A DNA stretch of 64,000 bases from Asterionellopsis glacialis (taxonomy: Eukaryota; Bacillariophyta; Plagiogrammaphyceae; Rhaphoneidales; Asterionellopsidaceae). Of the stretch, positions 47,101-56,083 are shown in pieces. The position numbers were made by a program, and so were the translations under genes. A model generated the notes under the pieces. That model made no database searches, was not told where the DNA came from, and was given only the letters and a program-made list of their open reading frames with translations. Where the stretch lies: positions 62,001 to 126,000 of the forward strand of contig WKLE02005021.1 of the NCBI GenBank assembly GCA_014885115.2. The letters run 5' to 3'. Position 1 is the first letter of the stretch, and every line of letters starts with the position of its first letter.

Positions 47101-48847
47101 TAGATATAAGCGAATAGAAAACGTCTGTCTCATTGAAATACAAAAAAGAGATTGCGATTAAGAAATTATTCACTAAGTTGGAGGGGCAAGACACAGCACA
47201 TTGTACTTACCCCCTTTCGTTTAGTTTTGTCCAATGTGGCACGAACGTCTCCACGAATCAATTCCTCAGTGAATTTTGATGGCTCTTTTCCGATCGTACT
47301 TATTTTCCCCACTTCTTCTAGCAGATACTTATCACTTTTGGACTGAAGGAGTATATACTCTGCCTCTGTATTCGAAGCTTTATTATTACCGCGCAAGGTA
47401 TCTGGAATTGACTCTTCAGAAACAACAGGTATGCTTTCAAGAATCATGGCAATTTGAGGCCATTCGCCAAAGCGATAGTTGAAAAAATCCTGGCACATCT
47501 CTTCTTCATTGTAATGCCAACCATCTTGTCCCTCGTATTTTGCCCACTTTTGTTTGTATTTGTCCAATTTCCGGGGGTCATGGGGATGAATTGTAAAGGA
47601 TATTGTCTTGGTTCCGAGAGCAATATCATTTGCTCTCTGTGCCTGACGATATTGTTTTGTGTACGGAATTCCTTTCCTTGTTCCAAAATCAGTGTCTCGG
47701 CATATTCTACCACATGCATGACACCAGTGGTGTTCACCAGGACGCTCCATGTCAACCAATCTGCTGTACCAACCGCATTTTCTGACAAACACGTATCCCA
47801 GAATTAAGTATTGATGCGTTAGACAGAGTCGATGAAAAGCAATAAACGGTAATGTATAAGTTTCACACAAAAAGACGTAAAAACTTACCGACACTTTGAA
47901 GACTTCTGTATTTCTCTTTCAGTCGCCTTGGTTGGATCAAAAGGTCCTGGGCCAACTGGGGCAAATCTAGACATACCTGAATTAAATTGGTGGTTTAGAA
48001 AAGAAAAATAATCGCCATCGTCGTCAAAGAGATGACGAGCAAAATTATAGTCCTCATCATCGTCGTCAGAAGAGTACATCTCTGTTGAGATCGGGCCATT
48101 CTTCTTTTTTTCTCGTTCTTGTTTCCATTGAAAGCCATTCCTTCCCTTGTCGCTCGCCAGACAATGATTCTCGCCAAAGTTTACGTCCTCTGATTCCCAA
48201 TGCTTGCAATCCTTGACTGGAACGTCACATACATAACAAAAACACATATCGCAGTGTTTTTTGTTGCTATTGAGACCTTTCTTGATCCGCTCCCTGAAAC
48301 TTGCCACGTGGTAGGACATACTTTGATAGTGCACAACGTCCTCGATGAATTCATGTTCGGGACAGTGTTGTCGCATATGTGGGAGACGCTCCGTTCCTTT
48401 CGTACCAATCACTTCAATATCCTCATTAGCCCCGGTACCAGCACGTTCTGATGCATCCGCGACTTTCAAAGCAGGTTCAGTTCGGGATACAATTTGAATT
48501 TCGGAGCTTTCCGAGGTATTGTTTGAATGAGTTGTGGAAGAAGTAACTACATCCGGACCTTCCGTTTTAACTCGTTTGTTTGACTTGATTTGGCGTAATG
48601 GGCAGACAGCGCCAATCTTTCCACCTCCATCGTCGTCGTTATCATCATCATCGTCTGTAATCTCAATCTCCATGAAAGACTTTGAAGTAGACGGCTTTGT
48701 TGTTGATGTGATCCTTTTGCGAATCTCATCGAGACCAGTTTGTCTCTGAATTTCATCATCAGAGTCCAGGATTTCAATGATTAAAGGCTCATCAGGGGTT
48801 ACTGACGCTGGCGGTACTCTCCGCTTCTTGGAATTGGACTTCACCAT
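44106..48847 (-). CDS. Snf2-family ATPase, Rad5/16-like, seven exons
   Basis: DNA-dependent ATPase of the Snf2 superfamily, nuclear, probably in chromatin remodelling or DNA repair. Model complement(join(44106..44521,44621..44729,44823..44944,45035..45410,45484..47124,47211..47781,47889..48847)), 1397 residues; six introns of 72-107 nt all keep frame. The N-terminus is acidic, with SUMO-interaction-like motifs (LIIEILDSDDE, MEIEITDDDD, IEVIG). It is followed by a Cys-rich CDMCFCYVCDVPVKDCKHW ... HCLASDKG element known from plant Snf2 relatives, and a HWCHACGRICR pair. The helicase half contains Walker A EEMGLGKT (about 796-803), the DESH box, SGTPMNTG, FSQFAS, MRAGAVGINLTQANRVFIL and QAIGRVHRMGQ. 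There is no RING finger between the lobes, unlike Rad5/HLTF. The promoter holds E2F-type sites. Confidence 0.9.
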
Positions 48848-48921
48848 GGTGAACGGAGCTTACTTGGACAATCCCGTCAAGTTTGCATGAAAACTTCCAC
48901 GGCACAAAGAATTTGCGAAGG

Positions 48922-48929
48922 TTTGGCGC
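48922..48929. promoter_or_regulatory. E2F-type site TTTGGCGC
   Basis: Perfect match to the E2F consensus TTTSSCGC, 75 bp upstream of the Snf2 start codon. Confidence 0.5.
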
Positions 48930-48964
48930 GGATTTTGTGGGAAGGGACCTTTATTCATAGCGTA

Positions 48965-49195
48965 GCGAGAGAAACTAGGACTAGTAGGACTAGTTAGGGT
49001 TCCATTCCAAGTGGGGAGGACCCTACGTAGTTTGAGTAGTCTTACATGGTACCTGTACGAGTGCATGTACGAATTAGCCCTATCGTACGTACCTTACCTG
49101 GTACCAGTCTCAGACATGTGGGTCTGTTGCAGACGTGTGATCCGACTGGTTTGGCTATGCTTCTCTAGACTAGAGATGTTTACTCGTACCTGTAC
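48965..49195. repeat. GTAC-rich palindromic-word island 4
   Basis: Contains ACTAGGACTAGTAGGACTAGT near 48975-48995, ATGGTACCTGTACGAG near 49045-49062, CTTACCTGGTACCAG near 49093-49107, and CTCTAGACTAGAG near 49162-49174. The vocabulary is the same as in islands 1-3. Confidence 0.72.
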
Positions 49196-49205
49196 ACTGT
49201 AAAGC

Positions 49206-49217
49206 GGCGCGCCAAAA
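49206..49217. promoter_or_regulatory. E2F-type site GGCGCGCCAAAA
   Basis: On the minus strand this reads TTTTGGCGCGCC, an extended E2F consensus. It lies in the Snf2 / eIF4B-like divergent promoter. Confidence 0.45.
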
Positions 49218-49309
49218 TCTGTTTCCTGGGCTCTGCAGGCTCAAGCAACAAAAAAAGTTGTCTTCCATTATTGTTCATTCTTGTCTAGTCAAAAAAAGGT
49301 ATCCGTAGT

Positions 49310-49460
49310 TATTTGGTATCATACCAGATGCGGTACAAGGGTACTACAATACCAGGTATTTAGGACCTAACATATTCGAACCGAGGGGTACCAAGAAGTC
49401 CTCCTCTCTCTAGAGTAGAGAGAGAACAGACAGACAGTGGTCTAAGGTACGTTGGTATGA
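49310..49460. repeat. Palindromic-word island 5
   Basis: Shorter island: TACCAGGTATTTAGGACC near 49350-49367, GGGGTACCAAG near 49384-49394, and CTCTCTCTAGAGTAGAGAGAG near 49405-49425, followed by GGTACGTTGGTATG. Confidence 0.6.
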
Positions 49461-49532
49461 AGTTCTAACCTTAATGAAGAATATAATTATACATAATATT
49501 TTGATTGTTCTTCTTCTATTCATCATTTTTGT

Positions 49533-49546
49533 GCGCGCCAAAAAAT
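49533..49546. promoter_or_regulatory. E2F-type site GCGCGCCAAAAAAT
   Basis: On the minus strand it reads TTTTTTGGCGCGC. It is the third such site in this promoter, closer to the eIF4B-like gene and probably in its promoter or upstream region. Confidence 0.45.
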
Positions 49547-50113
49547 TATGAAAATTAAATTGAAAACAATTTTGGATAATGAATACAATTTAGAGAAATT
49601 ATCCTATTCATTTACTTTTTGGGAATACTCCTAAACAATAGAATATGTCTGTGGGACCAATTTTGTGCACGAACCAATAAAGGACGGGGAACAAACGTGA
49701 AACGTGGTAGTCAGGAAGGACGGGAAGGCGAAAGTCGACAGCCATTGCTTCTTCATTTTTGGCCTACGATTCCTCTAAGGACGCTAAAGTCCACCGTACT
49801 TCAACAAACAGAGGGTTCACCCACAGAGAGGTTCACACGTGCACACACACCTTACGTTGTCCACACAACTTTACTCCCACACTCACGAAACCGAAACGTC
49901 AGCATTGCAACAAACAAGCTAGAACGTCTTTGTGTTTGAAAGAGTTCTGTTAGGCAATCGAATCTGAACAGGTAGTAAACGTTGAAGAACAACTTCCTAT
50001 TACCTTCCGAACCAGTCAGTAGAAAGCAACACCAAAAGAAGAAAGAGTATTCTTTCACCACAAAACAGACTTTAATCCCATACATTTAATTTTTGAAAAG
50101 AAAATCGTTCAAG

Positions 50114-52905
50114 ATGGGAAAGAATCAGAAAAACCAGCAAAAGATGTCCTTCAGTGAGTTCATGGGGGACACTCCTGCTAGAGGTCTTGATGTATTACCT
50201 TCGGCACCGAAGGAGCGTGCGCCAGATGATGATGGTGCCTTCCGTCGCGCACCTCGACGTGAACAGAAAGACGATTACCAGTCTTCGAGGGCAGATGATG
50301 ACAGTAGCTGGAGAAGAGGAGGAGCGAAACCGGAAGGTGACCGCGGTGGCTTCGGAGGAGGTGGTGGTGGTGGTTACAGAGACCGTGGTGGTGATCGCGG
50401 TGGTTTTGGAGATCGCGGAGGTTATGGAGGTGATCGAGGTGGCTTTGGAGACAGAGATCGTGGCGGCTTTGGAGATAGAGATCGTGGTGGTTATGGTGAC
50501 CGCGATCGCGGTGGTTTCGGGGACCGAAGTGGTGGTGACCGATGGGGTGACCGTGGTGGCGATCGTGGTGGTTTTGGTGACCGCGACCGTGGCGGTGACC
50601 GTTGGGGTGACCGCGATAGGGATTTTGATCGCAATCGTGGCGGTGGCGCTGGTGATGGACCAGAAGGACCTGGTTCAGGAGGTGCACGCCCACGTCTTCA
50701 ACTGTCCAAACGGACGGCGCCTCCTCCTCTTCCACCACCATCTAATGATGTCGAGGATAGTAAAAAGGAACCTGAAGCCGCTGCACCAGCACCTAAACCA
50801 AAGCTCAATCCCTTTGGAGCAGCAACTGCAGTTGATACAGCATCGAAGCTTAACGAACTTGACTTGAAAAAAGACGAGAAGGAACCAAGTAAAGAAGATG
50901 AAAAAGGCAACAGTGACAAGGGAGAAGAGCAAGAAAAGGAATCTGTAGCTGAGGATAAAGAAGAAAAAGCTCCAACAAACGATAAAGACAAAGAACAAAA
51001 GGATCCCAAAGAAAAGGACTCCAAAGAAAAGAGGCGCAGGGAACCCAAAGTTGTTAATTCACGTGCGGCAGCTCTTGAAGCAGCCCCAACCGTTAAACGT
51101 GATGTAAGTTATTTCACACCGAATTCTTGTTTGCAAAAAACTCTTGAAAATGCAGTATTCTGACTGGTTATGCTTATTTAACTTTTTCTTTCTTTCTTTC
51201 TACAGTCAAACGACCGTCGGGGTCGTGGTGACAGGGATCGTGAACGTGGTGGCCGCAGCGGTGGGCCGCCTCCTGTAGTTAATGAACGCTTCGCCAAACT
51301 TGCAGAGGAAGAACGCGAGAAGACCCGTGATCGTGAGGATCGTCGTGACCGCGATCGTCCGGAGCGTGGAGCCGATCGTGGACCGCCTCCAGTTGTAAAT
51401 GAACGCTTTGCCAAACTAGCGGATGAAGAACGCGACAGATTTCGTGATCGGGAAGACCGGCGGGGAGGCCCTCCCGAGCCACAGAACTCACGCTTTGCTG
51501 CCGCTGCCGATGCTGATAGGCGAGATCGTGATAGAGGCCGTATGGACCGCGATTTGGGTCCACCACCTGTTGTGAATGAACGCTTTGCCAAATTTGCTGA
51601 TGAAGAAAGGGAGAGATTCCGCGATCGCGAAGATCGTCGAGGACAGGACTTTGGAGGACGCGGTGGTGATGACAGAGGCCCACCACCAGCACAAAACTCA
51701 CGCTTTGCAGCTGCAGCAGCATCTGACCCTGATTACATCCCTGGAGGTGGTGATAGAAGAAGTCGCATGGATGATCAAGGTGGACGTTTCGATGACCGTG
51801 ACCGTGACGGAGGAGGACGTTTCGACAGTCGTGGAGGTCCTGGACGGTTTGACGACCGCGATAGTGGCCGTGGTGGTGGTCGCTTTGATGACCGTGGTGG
51901 ATACGACAACCGTGGACCCCCTCGAGGCGGATATGGAGATCGGGATCGTGACGAACGTGGAGGAGGTTTCGGCGGCCCCCGACGCGGATATGGTGACCAT
52001 GATGACCGAAGATTCGGAGGAGATAGCTTCGGTGGGCGTGGTGAAAGAGGTTTTGGTCCAGGACCGCGAGAAATGGATGATGATCGTCGTCGTGTCGATA
52101 ACGTTCTCAAACCTGCTCCCCGAAAGGAAGAGAAAATCCTCCCTCCTGTTGACGCACCTCTCACACTCCCCGGTGAAGATGAAGAGGCTGCAAAAGCACG
52201 CATTGAGAAGAAAAGGCGCGAAGCTGAGGAGAAGGCTGCTGCAGAGAAGAAGGCCGCTGAAGAGGCTGCTGCAAAGAAGGCTGCCGAAGAAAAGGAGGCT
52301 GCTGAACGAGCAGCTAAGGCTCTTCAGCTCGAAGGTGATATGTTGGGTGAATTTATTAGTGGCAACAAATTGGGAGATGATCTGAAACAGTGGTGTATAG
52401 ATCAAGGTGAATTGCTGCCATCAGTAGAGAAACTTGTATACCATCTGCTGCATGAAAAGCAGGCAAAGAATCCAGATCCAGAATGTCTTTGGGCCGAATC
52501 CGCAAAATATGGAGCTGCTCTTTTGGCACTTGTTGAAGAGAACCTGGACGGACAGATGCAGATACTTTGGGGAATTCAGAAGGTATGTAAACGTTTTTCC
52601 TTTCATCAGTTTAGTTTTCACTTCTCCACGATGTACTAACACTTTATGTCTTTTGTTGTTTATTTCAGTACTGTGATTCATTAGGTTTTCCGAAACTCAA
52701 TGATGAATATATTGTGCAAGCAATGTTCCGTAACATGTACAAATATGACCTCGTGGATGATGAAGCTTTCGAAGTTTGGAAAGAAGATGAATCTTCAGAA
52801 CATGAGAAGGGTAAGATGACAGCCATCATCCAAACTATTGACTGGTTCAACTGGTTAGAAGAAGACGACGAAGAGGAAGAAGAGGACTACGAGGAGGAAG
52901 AGTAG
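50114..52905 (+). CDS. eIF4B-like RGG protein with C-terminal W2 domain
   Basis: Probable translation initiation factor, cytosolic. Model join(50114..51103,51206..52582,52669..52905), 867 residues; phase 0 junctions with GTAAGT/GTATGT donors and a TACTAAC branch site near 52634. The N-terminus ([20 protein letters not shown]) is followed by a large Arg/Gly/Asp-rich RGG region (about 75-200), then [10 protein letters not shown] and [12 protein letters not shown], both like eIF4B signatures, and a Lys/Glu-rich stretch. Exon 2 opens with repeated modules: [18 protein letters not shown]...RDREDRR three times, with a related NSRFAAAA variant twice, then a second RGG-like region and an Ala/Lys/Glu helix. 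The last 170 residues are a W2 domain, as in eIF4G, eIF5 and eIF2B-epsilon ([13 protein letters not shown] ... [14 protein letters not shown] ... [18 protein letters not shown]). The start is the first ATG, 13 nt after an in-frame AAAATCG leader. eIF4B and W2 are not normally joined. Confidence 0.87.
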
Positions 52906-53191
52906 ACCCTCTGCTGCCTACTCTATGAAAAGTTTGAGGTTTAAGGATGTCTCTTTCTGCAATGTCAGAAATTCTTTTCAATATATGCGTATGAGGACGT
53001 GGTCCATTTTTTAAGTTAACAAATGCGATCGCAATATCTAGAATTGAATTATACAGAAAGTATTGCAGTACGTGTTGCGTTTGGGTTTCAACCAGTTTTA
53101 GGGGCTCTGAGTGATCATGTACGGATAGTTTGACAAAACCATAAGATGGAGTGCATCCTCCTTTTCATGTATACTTTCCTGCACAAATTAA

Positions 53192-54525
53192 TTACAGTCT
53201 TGATTTTAAATTCATAGAGCCCCTGACTTTACATATAGTTCGAAAACAGAACTTGGCAACTTTTGGAACCATTTCTGGGAATACAACAAAGCCGTGCAGA
53301 AGTTCAGGCATGTACGTCCAATTCACACTCTCTGGGATGCAACCTCTATCTCTCAATTGTTGCAGGTCGTCCATATGAAAGGTTGGAGCCCAATGGTCAG
53401 GTCCTCCACAGTAAAGCATATGAACAGCACAGTGTTTTCCAATCAAGCGTAGCGCTGAATCCTGCAAGCCGCGTAAAAGAGACAGGTGAGAAAATCGCTG
53501 ATTGGTCAGGCAAATTGATAAACGATCAAACAAACCTTGCGGAACAAGAAGCTTACATCAGGCCGTTCTGGTACATCGCGGACTTCTTCAAGTCCTAGTT
53601 CGAAAAAGTTTCTTGCAAAATGCGGTTGACGCGCGATACCTGCAGCAAGTTTTCGTCCTTTCTCGTCTGGAACGGCGCCTCGCATAAGGAAATCCGATAC
53701 AGTCATTGGGAGGCACGATTTCATTCGAGTTAAAGTCTGAGCAACAGGAATGACAACACTTTGTGCATTGGCAGCGACCGACATTTGAGTTTTTTGAGGT
53801 TGTGGAGCATCGGTTCGAATGTACGGCATCAAATGTATCTGAAGGATTGTTTTTTGCAAAATGTCAGGTCTGAGGATGCTAAGCCGTTGAACCATATGAG
53901 CTCCAATTGAATGAGAAATGAAAATATATCTGGGAGATGGTGCGGGAGAAAGAAAACTTCTTTCATTGCTTGCCTGTTGCTTCTGCCCTAATAGTTGCAT
54001 TTCAGCTGCGACATGATCCATCCATGCAATTTTATGCATGATTTGACCATCGACGCTCCACGGAATTTTAACATCACGATTGTATTTATCAAATGAATCA
54101 CTAGAACTATCAGATTCCTCCCATTGTTCAACGTTTGCAATATGCGAGTCAACTCCATGGCCGGCATAGGACACTCCACGAGCAGCAAAACCACGCCCCA
54201 ACTGGTTGACGATTGAAAAAATAAAATCCGTATACCAACCCATGCAACCAGGGTTACCAGGAATGAAAAGAAGCACTGTGTGAGGACATTCCTGTCTGTT
54301 TTTAGTATCATAATAATCAATCGAGAACGTTTCTGTTGGCCATTTAAGAATGTTTTGTTCTTGTTCTATCAAAGTCGGGCGTTTCTCGCTTGATGAACGA
54401 CGAACAGGATTGTTCGATACAACATGTTTTTCACTTGATTGTACTACACCAGAAAATGGTAAAGCATTCACAAAGGTGGGACCTAAACGTTGTGCAGAAC
54501 GATCTTTCTCATTGCTTCGTTCCAT
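53192..54525 (-). CDS. Lipid droplet-associated hydrolase family (LDAH-like)
   Basis: Alpha/beta hydrolase of the LDAH (C2orf43/DUF2305) family, which associates with lipid droplets and is linked to neutral-lipid or sterol-ester turnover. Model complement(join(53192..53497,53557..54525)), 424 residues; GTAAGC donor, CAG acceptor, phase 0. Seen: the family motif LLFIPGNPGCMGWYTDF (about residues 78-94), the YAGHG turn, the nucleophile elbow ISHSIGAHM with Ser as nucleophile, and in exon 2 LYCGGPDHWAP and the late ELLHGFVV that could supply the catalytic Asp and His. The elbow has Ser where most members have Gly (GHSIG). The first 60 residues are low complexity. It converges on the eIF4B-like gene with 286 bp between stops. 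Confidence 0.87.
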
Positions 54526-55115
54526 TTTAGGATTTGGCGAGTAGCCGCCGATGAGAACTATGGGTCGATTAGCTTTGATAGAAACGCTCTTCGAAGTTCA
54601 ATGCCGGCCAAGGCTCTCTTATTTTCTCTGCGTTCCAACGGTGTAGGACCTAATGGCTCTGGAAGTTGTTTTCTATGATGTATGGTGTTTGCTTTTTGCC
54701 GGTGTCGTTTACTGTATTTCTATTGTTTTTTACTGAACTAACTGCTTTTGCTTTTTAGTTCTTTTCTCCATTCTACACGCATATATTTTTTTCTTTAGGC
54801 ACTCCCCTAAGGGTTTTGGTTTTTCAAGGTAGGGTTACCTCTCTAAAGTGTCTTGACACCACAGACTCAAAAACTGAACACTTTTTTGTCTGCTTTCTCG
54901 GTCTGCTGTCAGTTACATCACAACTTCAGTTTCCTCTTGGCTGTTCTTGAGCACTCATCCAACTACCACCTTCGAGGCATTCGACCTTGAACCACTAATC
55001 AATTTTTCGAAACATTCCGCACGCATTGAAATCGATTGCAACAGCAGATTGCATGAAGCATATCATGAACCAAGTGTATTTGGCATTTTATTTGTTGTCG
55101 TGAAGTGTATACACC
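54526..55115. other. Divergent intergenic region
   Basis: About 590 bp between the LDAH-like gene and the small membrane-protein frame. T-rich in the middle. No specific element recognised. Confidence 0.45.
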
Positions 55116-55502
55116 ATGCAGTATGCATTGCGAGAGATTCAACATCAAGATCCCAACGATGCACTCAAGTTTATGCGTAAACACCGCAGACAAATTAAAC
55201 GACAAGAGGAGAGGTCCCAACGCGCTAGAAAGAGATTGTTCTTCTTCACATGCGTCACTATCGCCTGGTCGGTACTTGTAATACGCAGATCAAGATCTTT
55301 AAAATCAGCACAACAACAAAATCTTCGTCATCAAACCAAAGGAACCAATATTAGTATTCCTAGTCTATCACCAATGCATTCAGTTGGCAGTGTGTTGCAG
55401 AACATCGAACGTAATTTCACAACTTTACCATCCGTTCTCCAGAATGGTACTTTGATGACATATACTGAAATCGCCTTCATAGGAAACAAAACCTTCGACT
55501 GA
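55116..55502 (+). CDS. Small single-pass membrane protein, hypothetical
   Basis: A 128-residue frame starting at ATG 55116. It has a basic N-terminal helix (residues about 20-43, RKHRRQIKRQEERSQRARKR) directly followed by one hydrophobic segment (LFFFTCVTIAWSVLVI, about 45-60) and a Ser/Thr/Asn-rich remainder with possible N-glycosylation sites. No family recognised. Charge-then-hydrophobic order suggests a signal-anchor protein. Support is moderate: the composition is protein-like but there is no homology evidence, and it is one of only two frames in this window to end in TGA. Confidence 0.42.
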   Translation: MQYALREIQHQDPNDALKFMRKHRRQIKRQEERSQRARKRLFFFTCVTIAWSVLVIRRSRSLKSAQQQNLRHQTKGTNISIPSLSPMHSVGSVLQNIERNFTTLPSVLQNGTLMTYTEIAFIGNKTFD

Positions 55503-56083
55503 CAAAGACTTTTTAAGACTTTTTGAATATTTCATAGTATGGATTTATTTGAAGAATCAATCCATTCATTATCTCTAAAGTATGTTGGGGGATACCGTAT
55601 TTAGTATCCTAGAGATACTTTCTTTTTGGACTTTATCTTATCAAATCATAGCACTGCGAACTTTTAGTAATGTTAGCTATTTCCAGACTATAACTTTCTC
55701 TGTCTCCCTATCAAAGATGACGAAGGATATTTTTTTCGGTAGAGACTCTCTATTATTTGTAGATGTTATCCTGCTGTGGGGTGGGATTATGCCGACAGAC
55801 AAAAAAATTTCAGAACAAAGAGTTTGGTGCGCATTATTGACATCACTACCACGTCATGATGAAATCATGATTGACATCATTACCACGTCATGATGAAATC
55901 ACTAATATTTTTCAATAGAAAAACTTCCTAGGAGTAACATCCATGTTGGTCTCCTACAATTGGTAACGTGTTACAGTTTCAAGTTGTCGAGTTTAAACGT
56001 CTTCATTGCATTGGTTTATCCTAAGGGGTGGTTGAAGGTTTTGCCATCTGGCTCAAATTCTGACTGCAGTTATTCCAATCACA
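55503..56083. other. Intergenic region
   Basis: AT-rich spacer. It contains a near-perfect tandem duplication of about 25 bp (GACATCA-TACCACGTCATGATGAAATCA) at about 55838-55866 and 55873-55900. Otherwise nothing seen. Confidence 0.5.

Larger units (their letters stand above)
48848..50113. other. Divergent intergenic region (Snf2 / eIF4B-like)
   Basis: About 1.27 kb with two palindromic-word islands and three E2F-type sites (separate entries). The right half probably includes the 5' UTR of the eIF4B-like gene. No gene seen. Confidence 0.6.

Noticed and set aside
50154..50867. Long alternative frames (both strands) across the RGG region of the eIF4B-like gene
   Set aside because: Repetitive GGTGACCG-type codons keep several frames open; only the RGG frame joins the W2 exon and shows eIF4B-like motifs.
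51542..52405. Opposite-strand and shifted frames across exon 2 of the eIF4B-like gene
   Set aside because: Low-complexity shadows of the Arg/Asp/Gly repeats.
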